Shown: one piece after another, positions 1 to 5,216 of the stretch
How positions within the stretch are numbered: position 1 is the stretch's first letter
Layout of the letters: every line of letters begins with the position of its first letter
Source: Fusobacteriaceae bacterium
GTDB taxonomy: Bacteria > Fusobacteriota > Fusobacteriia > Fusobacteriales > Fusobacteriaceae
Reading direction: 5' to 3'
Length of the DNA: 7,239 nt
Assembly (NCBI GenBank): GCA_030625925.1
Contig: DAOUPY010000071.1
Span: 1-7,239, forward strand
Made by a program: the position numbers and the translations under genes
Notes under the pieces: model-generated
Told to the model about the DNA's origin: nothing
The model's input: the letters and a program-made list of their open reading frames with translations, nothing else
The model's database searches: none

Positions 1-31
1 ATCAACGCAAAGAACATATTAGAAAAAAGAG

Positions 32-78
32 CTATCACCAAATTACCTAAGTTAATTTGATGGTAGTTTTTCTTTTCT
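32..78 (+). terminator. Intrinsic terminator at the left edge
   Basis: Bases 32-45 and 53-66 form an imperfect 14-bp stem with one G-U pair and one A-C mismatch, around a 7-base loop, followed by a T-rich tract at 67-78. An A-rich tract just to the left (21-29) lets the stem continue and would give a T-run on the other strand too. It probably ends a plus-strand gene lying mostly outside the window. Two frames are open from base 1: one stops at 58-60 (tail ending TKLPKLI), the other at 48-50 (tail ending SYHQIT). I cannot tell which, if either, is the real C-terminus. Confidence 0.6.
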
Positions 79-309
79 CTAATTATATTACTTTAGATAA
101 TTATTAGTAGTTTAGTTCTAAGTTAATGACTGAATATAATAACTGTTATATTTAGTTCTATTATAGGAATTATAATTATTTGGATTAATTTATTATGTTT
201 AAGCCTTTAAAATCAACGTTTATAAAGAATTTTTACCTGTTATTAGTTTAACTGTACTTTAGTTAGTTTTAAACTATATTTTTGCTCTTCTTTAATTATT
301 TGAGCTAAT

Positions 310-315
310 TATAAT
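310..315 (+). promoter_or_regulatory. Possible -10 box for a small RNA
   Basis: A perfect TATAAT lies upstream of the hairpin-rich patch and would start a transcript near 322. The best -35 candidate, TTCTTT at 288-293 with a 16-base spacer, is weak. A TATAAT is expected by chance in DNA this AT-rich, so the call rests mainly on the structured patch and terminator-like hairpin downstream. Confidence 0.25.
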
Positions 316-389
316 CTGTATATTTTATAAGGTTGATCTAAGGGGAAAATATTAACTTTTAAAAGCTGAAAAAAGTATGCATAGAATCT

Positions 390-567
390 AATCGAAAGAA
401 AGATCGATAAAAAATAGGATCTCATGGAAGGCATGCCCTCCTTAAAATCATAAATTTAAATTCTTAATCTGGGGTGAGAGACCATAATTCTCTAATGATT
501 TAGGCAGGCAAACATCTTATTGAAAAACAAAGACCAATAAAAATATGTTTCCATATTGATTTTTTTT
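390..567 (+). ncRNA. Candidate structured small RNA, family unknown
   Basis: This patch is richer in G and C than the surrounding intergenic DNA and contains several possible hairpins: ATCGA/TCGAT near 391-406; AGATC/GATCT at 401-405 and 418-422, an alternative to the first; GGAAGG/CCCTCC around a CATG loop at 426-441 with one A-C mismatch; and AGAGA/TCTCT at 477-481 and 489-493. It ends in AATATG/CATATT (542-547, 552-557) with a TTTC loop, then eight T's at 560-567, which resembles a weak intrinsic terminator. I compared it from memory with tmRNA, SRP RNA, RNase P, 6S RNA and common riboswitches and found no match. No gene lies immediately downstream on the plus strand, so a riboswitch is unlikely. 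The RNA itself is inference. Confidence 0.25.
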
Positions 568-773
568 ATAATTTTAGGAATAATTTTTAGAGAAAACAAA
601 AGCTGTATCACTATTTTAAAAGGGTAAATATAAAAATAAAATAACAAGGTATATTTTTATTTTTTATTCAAAGGAAAATCATTAATTTATTTTCTAATGT
701 TTAACGCTAAATCAATAGATTATTCGAAATAATTTTTATTAAAATGATTACGTAATATTATTATTAGGAAATA

Positions 774-821
774 AAAAACACCATCTGCATACAAATACAA
801 ATGATGCTATTTCTTGTTTTT
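774..821 (-). terminator. Probable terminator of the radical SAM/TIM-barrel operon
   Basis: About 30 bases past the TIM-barrel stop codon, AAAAACA (774-780) pairs with TGTTTTT (815-821). An inner GCAT/ATGC (787-790, 804-807) or CATC/GATG pairing is also possible. Read on the minus strand the structure runs into TGTTTTTTATTT, as an intrinsic terminator would. The stem is imperfect, with a large internal loop, so the call is moderate. Confidence 0.4.
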
Positions 822-851
822 AAAATCAATTTAATCAAAATAAATCCATAA

Positions 852-1829
852 TTAAACTAATAGGACTTTATTCTGCTTATCTAAGTTTTTCAATAACTCT
901 TTTTTGTCTTTCCATTTAAATTCATAAACTAAATATTCAATATTTAATTTTTCTAAAATTTTATTTATAGAGGCATGGTCATATATTTTATGAGAATCCA
1001 AATTAGTGATATGGTCAATTATGATACTGTATCTATCCATCCTATTTTCAGTTACAGCTATTTTATTTTTATTTTCTTCTAATTTATTCCTTCTATATGA
1101 ATTTGGGAATGTGGCATTTAGATGAATCCCACGAATATGTTTTTTTAAAATTGAAGAATTTAAAATTATCTCTTCTATGTATTTTTCAACGTGTTTAAAA
1201 TTTTCTATATTTTTATCCGTTAATGTCAAATGAGATAGATCCAGCATGATCCCTTTGTTGGAATATTTTATTTGATCCAAAAAATACTTTGTCTCAATTT
1301 CATTTAAAAGATCCATCCCAGGCCACCATAAATTTTCCAAAAGCAAAATAGGCCCATCCTCCACATCTTTAAAAACTTCGTTGAGAAGATCTATTGTATG
1401 ATCTAAAACTTGTTTATTTCCATATTTAAAATTATCGCTGAATACTTCGTCCAGTCCAACATGAGCCACATGAAACACCATATACTCAGCTCCCATCTTA
1501 ATGGAGTCTAAAAACTCCTCCCTGTAAAAATCAATCAACCTTTGCCGTCCCCATCCTCCATAAACTTCTACAGCTTTTTCTAAACTTTCAAATTCTTTTA
1601 TCAATTCTTCCTCATCTTCCAACCACATATGAAGCCAAGATGGGAAATATAATAGGTGGTGTCCAATCGGTTTTACTGCCTCTATATTTTCAGGTTTGTA
1701 AAATCCTCCTGTCATAGTTTCAATACCATCTAATTTATATTCCTGTAAAATTTTATCTAATTCATTCCATCCATCTCCTATTTGATCTAGATGGTTGTCA
1801 GATGCTATAAAACTAAGTAATTTTTTCAT
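852..1829 (-). CDS. TIM-barrel protein of the xylose isomerase/AP endonuclease 2 superfamily
   Basis: A 325-residue cytoplasmic protein with no signal peptide. It resembles the sugar phosphate isomerase/epimerase and endonuclease IV superfamily, an eight-stranded barrel that usually binds divalent metal. Candidate metal ligands sit in the expected order: His120 (VFHVAH), Glu165 (LLLENLWW), Asp197 and His200 (MLDLSHL), His236 (IHLNAT), Asp284/His285 (YDHASI) and Glu303 (VYEF), so the site looks intact. The order is seen in the sequence; the metal role is by analogy with the family. The start ATG lies inside the end of the upstream radical SAM gene (17-base overlap), with AAGGGG at 1836-1841 six bases before it, which points to translational coupling. 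The substrate cannot be read from the sequence; a sugar or sugar-phosphate isomerase, or a DNA repair endonuclease, are both possible, the former more likely given the weak match to endonuclease IV signatures. Confidence 0.88.
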   Translation of the reverse strand: MKKLLSFIASDNHLDQIGDGWNELDKILQEYKLDGIETMTGGFYKPENIEAVKPIGHHLLYFPSWLHMWLEDEEELIKEFESLEKAVEVYGGWGRQRLIDFYREEFLDSIKMGAEYMVFHVAHVGLDEVFSDNFKYGNKQVLDHTIDLLNEVFKDVEDGPILLLENLWWPGMDLLNEIETKYFLDQIKYSNKGIMLDLSHLTLTDKNIENFKHVEKYIEEIILNSSILKKHIRGIHLNATFPNSYRRNKLEENKNKIAVTENRMDRYSIIIDHITNLDSHKIYDHASINKILEKLNIEYLVYEFKWKDKKELLKNLDKQNKVLLV

Positions 1830-2742
1830 GCTGATCCCCTTGTAATATATTATTTTTTTTAAGATATCTTTCTATGGAATTTAAAACATTTCTCTTATTT
1901 AAACTCCATCCAGGCTCAACAAGTGTTTCACGACTTCCGTCACCAGTAAGTCTATGAATAACCATATCTTTATCTAACATTTCGATTCCTTTTGCTATGA
2001 GATCTATATACTCCTCCTTAGTCAAAATATGAAATTTTGTCTCTGTATAGAGTTTTTCCAAATTGGTATTTTTAATTATATGCAGAAGATGAAATTTCAC
2101 TCCCCAGGCTTTTTTCTCGACTATATACCTTATAGAAGCTAACATAGTCTCACAGCTTTCATTTGGAAGGCCCAGAATAATATGGGCAACAACCTTTATA
2201 TTTTTGTTATTTAATTTCTCTATCATATGATCAAAGACTTTTAATTCCCACCCTCTATTTATATTTTCAGCTGTTTTTTCATCGCTGGTCTGCAAGCCTA
2301 ATTCTATCCATAAAAAAGTTTTATTATTCAACTCCTCCAATAAATCTAAAATATTATCATCTATGCAATCTGGCCTGGTAGCTATCGCCAGCCCAACTAC
2401 TCTAGGATGCGATAATGCCTCCTCATAGATTTTTCTTAAATATTCTAAATCCCCATATGTATTTGTAAAATTCTGAAAATAAGCAATAACATTCCCGTGA
2501 GGAAATTTTTTGCTGATTAATTCTAGTTGTTCCTCTATTTGATCTGTTATACTTTTTTTTCTAGAACCTGCGAATTCTCCGCTTCCACTATCACTGCAAA
2601 ATATACAACCTTCTTTACTCAATGTTCCATCTCTATTTGGACAGGTAAATCCCCCGTCTAAAGAAACTTTATATACTTTCTCTCCAAATTTTTCTCTCAA
2701 AAAATAATTTAATGAATTATATCTTTTTTCTCCCCATCTCAT
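1813..2742 (-). CDS. TIGR01212-family radical SAM protein (YtqA/YhcC-like)
   Basis: A 309-residue radical SAM enzyme. The N-terminus, MRWGEKRYNSLNYFLREKFG followed by KVSLDGGFTCPNRDGT, is characteristic of the YtqA/YhcC family. Cys34, Cys46 and Cys49 are the expected 4Fe-4S ligands; the long gap before the CxxC pair is typical of this family rather than the classic CxxxCxxC. A radical SAM core with Elp3-like features follows, including AIATRPDC near 120 and IILGLPNES near 190. The conserved tail has HRLTGDGSRETL and WSLNKRNVLNSI. Length is normal for the family, whose reaction I do not know to be established. It is the first gene of a two-gene operon with the TIM-barrel gene. The start is fixed by in-frame stops just upstream and by family agreement, although the nearest AGGAG is 13 bases away. 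Confidence 0.95.
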   Translation of the reverse strand: MRWGEKRYNSLNYFLREKFGEKVYKVSLDGGFTCPNRDGTLSKEGCIFCSDSGSGEFAGSRKKSITDQIEEQLELISKKFPHGNVIAYFQNFTNTYGDLEYLRKIYEEALSHPRVVGLAIATRPDCIDDNILDLLEELNNKTFLWIELGLQTSDEKTAENINRGWELKVFDHMIEKLNNKNIKVVAHIILGLPNESCETMLASIRYIVEKKAWGVKFHLLHIIKNTNLEKLYTETKFHILTKEEYIDLIAKGIEMLDKDMVIHRLTGDGSRETLVEPGWSLNKRNVLNSIERYLKKNNILQGDQHEKIT

Positions 2743-2755
2743 TTTATCTTATCAG

Positions 2756-2760
2756 CTCCT
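2756..2760 (-). promoter_or_regulatory. Ribosome binding site with unusually long spacing
   Basis: AGGAG on the minus strand lies 13 bases before the radical SAM ATG, longer than the usual 5-9. In-frame TAA and TGA codons between it and the ATG exclude an upstream start, and the protein already begins like its family. Translation of this gene may therefore be weak, while the downstream TIM-barrel gene has a well-spaced AAGGGG. Confidence 0.5.
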
Positions 2761-2776
2761 ATTTGTTTATTTTATT

Positions 2777-2785
2777 ATTATACCA
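2777..2785 (-). promoter_or_regulatory. Extended -10 promoter of the radical SAM operon
   Basis: Read on the minus strand this is TGGTATAAT, a perfect extended -10 box. No good -35 is found 17-18 bases upstream, which is tolerable for extended -10 promoters. It would start transcription near 2770, leaving a leader of about 28 bases. Confidence 0.6.
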
Positions 2786-2821
2786 TGTATTCAGTTATGC
2801 CTGTTTTTATTCTACAAAATA

Positions 2822-2830
2822 TGGTAAAAT
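2822..2830 (+). promoter_or_regulatory. Extended -10 promoter of the histidine phosphatase gene
   Basis: TGGTAAAAT is an extended -10 box with one departure from TATAAT. The -35 at 2802-2807 (TGTTTT, 17-base spacer) is poor. Transcription would begin near 2837, giving a short leader that still includes the ribosome binding site. It points away from the minus-strand promoter about 40 bases to the left. Confidence 0.5.
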
Positions 2831-2850
2831 TAAAAGCATATAAAATTTAC

Positions 2851-2857
2851 GAGGTGA
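2851..2857 (+). promoter_or_regulatory. Ribosome binding site fixing the phosphatase start
   Basis: GAGGTGA sits five bases before ATG 2863. The longer frame from ATG 2785 has no comparable site and would place its start inside the promoter region, so 2863 is the start. Confidence 0.8.
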
Positions 2858-2862
2858 CAAAG

Positions 2863-3507
2863 ATGAATACAGAAATTTTCTTAATTAGACACGGAGAGAC
2901 AATTTGGAACACTAAAAAATTAATACAAGGACAGCTGGACAGCCCGTTAACAGATAACGGTATTTACCAATCTAACCTTTTAGCCCAAAGGATGAAAAAA
3001 ATAAATCCCGATATAATTTACACCAGCGATTTAAAAAGAGCTGTTGATACAGCAAACATAATAAATCAGCATATTAATAAAGATATAATTGAAATTTCTA
3101 GTGTCAGAGAAAGACATTGGGGGGTATTTCAAGGTGCTGATTGGCCAAAAATTAAGAAATTTTTTCCGACTCAATATAAATATTATAGAAATGACAGTAA
3201 AAATTATAAGATTCCAAATGGTGAGTCTTACAATCAAGTAACTAAAAGAACAATGGATAGTCTTGTAGATATAATTGAAAATCATAAAAATCAAAAGGTG
3301 GTTATAGTAACACATGGTGGTGTTATCAGCCCACTAATCAGAGATCTATTGTCTATACCATATGAAACACATAGAAAATTTACGATCTCTAACACCAGTA
3401 TAACTAAGTTAGTCTATAGTGATTTTGGATTTTCTATCCTTTCCCTGGGTGATATAGCACACTTAGAGGGAGAAGATAAACCTTTGGATGAAATAGAAGA
3501 AGGATAA
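2863..3507 (+). CDS. Histidine phosphatase family protein (phosphoglycerate mutase-like)
   Basis: A 214-residue cytoplasmic protein of the histidine phosphatase (PGAM-like) superfamily. The N-terminal signature is LIRHGET, with His10 as the expected phospho-accepting histidine and Arg9 beside it. Arg59 in YTSDLKRA is the second phosphate-binding arginine. Glu83 in VRERHWGVFQG sits where the acid/base glutamate normally lies. His151 in VTHGGV completes the pocket. Length matches GpmB/PhoE/CobC-like enzymes. Those families include broad phosphatases, cofactor-independent-looking mutase homologues that are really phosphatases, and alpha-ribazole phosphatase; no cobalamin gene is nearby, so the substrate stays open. 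The C-terminus is acidic (GEDKPLDEIEEG). It has its own promoter and ends in the terminator shared with the converging lipoprotein gene. Confidence 0.93.
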   Translation: MNTEIFLIRHGETIWNTKKLIQGQLDSPLTDNGIYQSNLLAQRMKKINPDIIYTSDLKRAVDTANIINQHINKDIIEISSVRERHWGVFQGADWPKIKKFFPTQYKYYRNDSKNYKIPNGESYNQVTKRTMDSLVDIIENHKNQKVVIVTHGGVISPLIRDLLSIPYETHRKFTISNTSITKLVYSDFGFSILSLGDIAHLEGEDKPLDEIEEG

Positions 3508-3523
3508 GAAGGTAAAAAAAGTT

Positions 3524-3569
3524 AAAAAAAATAGAATTCCCTCCATATGAAGAGAATTCTATTTTTTTT
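3524..3569. terminator. Bidirectional terminator between converging genes
   Basis: Bases 3524-3539 (eight A's then TAGAATTC) and 3554-3569 (GAATTCTA then eight T's) are a perfect 16-bp inverted repeat around a 14-base loop. The flanking A and T runs supply a U-tract on either strand, so it can stop both the phosphatase transcript and the opposing lipoprotein transcript. The last base of the lipoprotein stop codon is part of the stem. Confidence 0.92.
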
Positions 3570-4036
3570 TATTTAATTTCTTCAACTTCTTCCACAGCAA
3601 TTAAAACTAATATAACTTCTCCACCACTGAAAAGTTTTAATTCTTCTCCTACGATCTCGTATGATGTAACTTTTTCTAAAAGTGCAGTAAATGCATGTTC
3701 TTGCTGCATAGCATCTTCCGGACCTGCCATCATAGTTGATCCAATTCTGCCCATACTGAGTTCGTTGTTATTTAATGTATAGCTGCCGAAGTACCTATTT
3801 ACACTCCCGTCACCGTAAAACTTTTCCTCCTCAAACTTTAGATCAGCTTTTGAAGTCTCCGTTACATCTTTTAATTTCTCATCTGAAAGATATTTAGATA
3901 ACTTCCAGGTAGTCCCTACGAATTCTTTTTGAATAACTTCTATATTTACTAAATCTGTTCTTGTTTCCATTGGCTTATTCGCAGAACACGAGATGATAAA
4001 CCCTGACAACGCTAATATTAACAATACTTTTTTCAT
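3569..4036 (-). CDS. META-domain (HslJ-like) lipoprotein
   Basis: A 155-residue predicted lipoprotein. MKKVLLILALSGFIISC is a classic type II signal peptide, with lipobox I-I-S-C and Cys17 as the lipidated residue. A META/HslJ-like domain covers about residues 37-148: GTTWKLSKY at its start, GSVNRYFGSYTL in place of the usual GCNxFxGxY, then MGRIGSTMMAGPEDAMQQEHAF, and a final strand EELKLFSGGEVILVL. The cysteine of the usual GCN is absent. In E. coli HslJ is heat-inducible and linked to novobiocin resistance; the biochemical role of the domain is unclear. The start is ATG 4036 because AGGAGG (4046-4051) precedes it and it yields a proper signal peptide; an in-frame ATG at 4072 would add 12 polar residues ahead of it. 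It is divergent from htpX. Confidence 0.9.
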   Translation of the reverse strand: MKKVLLILALSGFIISCSANKPMETRTDLVNIEVIQKEFVGTTWKLSKYLSDEKLKDVTETSKADLKFEEEKFYGDGSVNRYFGSYTLNNNELSMGRIGSTMMAGPEDAMQQEHAFTALLEKVTSYEIVGEELKLFSGGEVILVLIAVEEVEEIK

Positions 4037-4045
4037 ATATATATA

Positions 4046-4051
4046 CCTCCT
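4046..4051 (-). promoter_or_regulatory. Ribosome binding site fixing the lipoprotein start
   Basis: AGGAGG on the minus strand, nine bases before ATG 4036. It lies inside the longer frame that begins at 4072, so it decides in favour of the shorter protein. Confidence 0.8.
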
Positions 4052-4114
4052 ATTAGATAAACACTCTTTCATTTCAAAGATTAATTTTTATTAATAAAAA
4101 GAAGTGTATACATA

Positions 4115-4123
4115 TATATACCA
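4115..4123 (-). promoter_or_regulatory. Possible extended -10 promoter of the lipoprotein gene
   Basis: Minus-strand TGGTATATA is an extended -10-like box without a recognisable -35. It would give a leader of roughly 70 bases, long for this window. The alternating TA tract here makes chance matches likely. Confidence 0.4.
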
Positions 4124-4157
4124 TAAATCACAAATTATTCCTAGTTATATCTAAAGT

Positions 4158-4186
4158 TTTACTATTTCATGAGTTTAGGTTATAAT
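4158..4186 (+). promoter_or_regulatory. htpX promoter
   Basis: TTTACT (4158-4163), a 17-base spacer and a perfect TATAAT (4181-4186) make a good housekeeping sigma promoter, about 40 bases ahead of the htpX ATG allowing for the start site. No CIRCE-like inverted repeat or other heat-shock operator is visible between it and the gene. Confidence 0.7.
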
Positions 4187-4231
4187 ATGCTGTAAACCAT
4201 TATTAAGTTAGATAAATAGAAGGAGGAGTTT

Positions 4232-5065
4232 ATGAACACAATTAAAACATTTTTATTGATGATCTCTATGACGTTGATATTATTATTTATAGGAGGAGCT
4301 ATTGGGGGACGTAACGGTGCCATGTTTGCTTTAATATTTTCTTTTGGTCTGAATATGATAAGTTATTGGAATAGTGATAAAATAGTTCTTAGGATGTATA
4401 AAGCTCAAGAGGTAGAAAAAAACTCTGAAGTATATTCTATAGTAAGGGAGTTAGCAGAAAGAGCCGATCTTCCTATGCCAAAAGTATATATGATCAACCA
4501 ATCTCAGCCTAATGCATTTGCAACAGGAAGAAATCCAAAACATGCAGCTGTAGCAGTAACCCGTGGAATCACAGAAATTTTAGATAGAAATGAACTAAAG
4601 GGTGTTTTAGCCCATGAATTAGGCCATGTACATAATAAAGATATATTAATCGGAACTATTGCGGCATCCTTTGCTGGAGCTATTGCATATTTAGCTACTA
4701 TGGCAAAATGGGCTGCTATATTCGGTGGAAGAGATGATGAGGATAAAAATCCTATAGCTCTTATTGGAATAGCTATATTTGCCCCAATGGCAGCAATGCT
4801 GGTTCAGATGGCGATTTCCCGTACTCGTGAATATAAAGCTGACAGTTACGGTGGAAAATTAGCAGGGAATCCATTGTATTTAGCTAAGGCACTGAAAAAA
4901 TTAGAGATGTGGAGCACTAGAACACCTATGGATGCCAAGCCGGCAACTGCACATATGTTTATAGTAAATCCATTGAAGGGACAGAATATGGCAAAATTAT
5001 TCAGCACCCATCCATCTACAAAGGACAGGATAGCAAAATTAGAGGAACAGGCTAGACAACTGTAA
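4232..5065 (+). CDS. htpX: HtpX, membrane zinc metalloprotease
   Basis: A 277-residue M48B protease that degrades misfolded membrane proteins. Two hydrophobic segments near residues 4-24 and 28-46 open the protein. The catalytic HELGH is at 128-132: His128 and His132 bind zinc and Glu129 is the base. Two more hydrophobic segments follow near 137-163 and 174-195. Glu200 in SRTREYKAD is the expected third zinc ligand. FSTHPSTKDRI near 257-267 is the conserved C-terminal motif. Length and layout are normal for HtpX. AGGAGG at 4221-4226, five bases before the ATG, supports the start. In E. coli htpX belongs to the Cpx/heat-shock response and works beside FtsH; here it is a single-gene unit with its own promoter and terminator, divergent from a META lipoprotein. 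Confidence 0.97.
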   Translation: MNTIKTFLLMISMTLILLFIGGAIGGRNGAMFALIFSFGLNMISYWNSDKIVLRMYKAQEVEKNSEVYSIVRELAERADLPMPKVYMINQSQPNAFATGRNPKHAAVAVTRGITEILDRNELKGVLAHELGHVHNKDILIGTIAASFAGAIAYLATMAKWAAIFGGRDDEDKNPIALIGIAIFAPMAAMLVQMAISRTREYKADSYGGKLAGNPLYLAKALKKLEMWSTRTPMDAKPATAHMFIVNPLKGQNMAKLFSTHPSTKDRIAKLEEQARQL

Positions 5066-5093
5066 ATATGTGAGATCATGTAGTTTTATTGAT

Positions 5094-5128
5094 AAAAGGG
5101 ACGTCTTTCTATGACGTTTCTTTTTTTT
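5094..5128 (+). terminator. htpX terminator
   Basis: AAAAGGGACGTC (5094-5105) pairs with GACGTTTCTTTT (5113-5124) through 12 positions, two of them G-U, around a 7-base loop, followed by T's to 5128. Confidence 0.85.
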
Positions 5129-5139
5129 AGTTCTGGATA

Positions 5140-5155
5140 CAACGTCACGTTGCTT
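5140..5155. repeat. Dyad repeat, copy 1 (upstream of rlmF)
   Basis: CAACGT-C-ACGTTG (5140-5152) is a perfect dyad with 6-base arms. CGTCACGTTGCTT (5143-5155) recurs exactly at 6162-6174. Its right part supplies TTGCTT, the likely -35 box of rlmF. As RNA it could also form a small hairpin with a UCA loop before U-rich sequence, like a secondary terminator. Confidence 0.75.
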
Positions 5156-5178
5156 ATTTATCGTAATCGTGTTACAAT
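5150..5178 (+). promoter_or_regulatory. rlmF promoter
   Basis: TTGCTT (5150-5155), exactly 17 bases, then TACAAT (5173-5178) preceded by TG at 5170-5171 as an extended -10. The -35 overlaps the dyad repeat, so a protein bound to the dyad would compete with RNA polymerase. Confidence 0.65.
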
Positions 5179-5204
5179 TTATTTTAATAAAATTAATTTT
5201 ATGT

Positions 5205-5209
5205 AGGAG
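5205..5209 (+). promoter_or_regulatory. Ribosome binding site fixing the rlmF TTG start
   Basis: AGGAG lies seven bases before TTG 5217. The nearby ATG at 5201 is followed at once by TAG, and no in-frame ATG occurs before the conserved region. Confidence 0.8.
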
Positions 5210-5216
5210 AAATAAA

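Larger units (their letters stand above)
81..775. other. Long AT-rich stretch without a protein gene
   Basis: No reading frame of convincing length with a ribosome binding site is visible on either strand. The stretch is strongly AT-rich and holds a 10-base direct repeat (TTTAGTTCTA at 111-120 and 151-160), an inverted repeat TAGTTTAA/TTAAACTA at 244-251 and 269-276, and a less AT-rich hairpin-bearing patch around 390-567 listed separately. Bases 568-775 show only A/T-rich low-complexity sequence, including a poor A/T hairpin near 631-666. The stretch could hold a small RNA or be the remains of a decayed gene. Confidence 0.6.

Noticed and set aside
424..453. Nine-codon frame MEGMPSLKS with AGGA four bases upstream, a possible leader peptide
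   Set aside because: Too short to support on its own, no gene follows on the same strand, and the bases are better explained by the local hairpin.
416..520. Fleeting resemblance to tmRNA (TGGAAG, GGGGT, AGGCA words), SRP RNA (GGAAGG) and T-box leaders
   Set aside because: The defining parts are missing: no tRNA-like ends or tag frame, no SRP helix 8 pairing, no GGGTGGTACC antiterminator and no downstream gene.
2785..2862. Longer N-terminus for the histidine phosphatase from ATG 2785
   Set aside because: The extra 26 residues cover the promoter and ribosome binding site, and the family motif LIRHGET normally lies within the first dozen residues.
3031..3315. Minus-strand open frame inside the phosphatase gene
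   Set aside because: It is antisense to conserved phosphatase motifs, rich in residues typical of antisense frames and resembles no known protein.
4037..4072. Longer N-terminus for the META lipoprotein from ATG 4072
   Set aside because: It would put polar residues ahead of a clear lipoprotein signal peptide, and the strong AGGAGG lies inside it.
4846..5079. Minus-strand open frame over the end of htpX
   Set aside because: Antisense to conserved HtpX residues including FSTHPST, with no supporting signal.
5094..5152. Antiterminator switch between the htpX terminator (ACGTC/GACGT arms) and the adjacent dyad repeat, which shares ACGT words
   Set aside because: The shared words are only four to five bases long, copy 2 lacks them in its neighbouring terminator, and the terminator is much more stable than any alternative pairing I could draw.
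5169..5216. GTG start for rlmF at 5169
   Set aside because: It lies in the promoter -10 region, has no ribosome binding site and adds residues absent from RlmF homologues.
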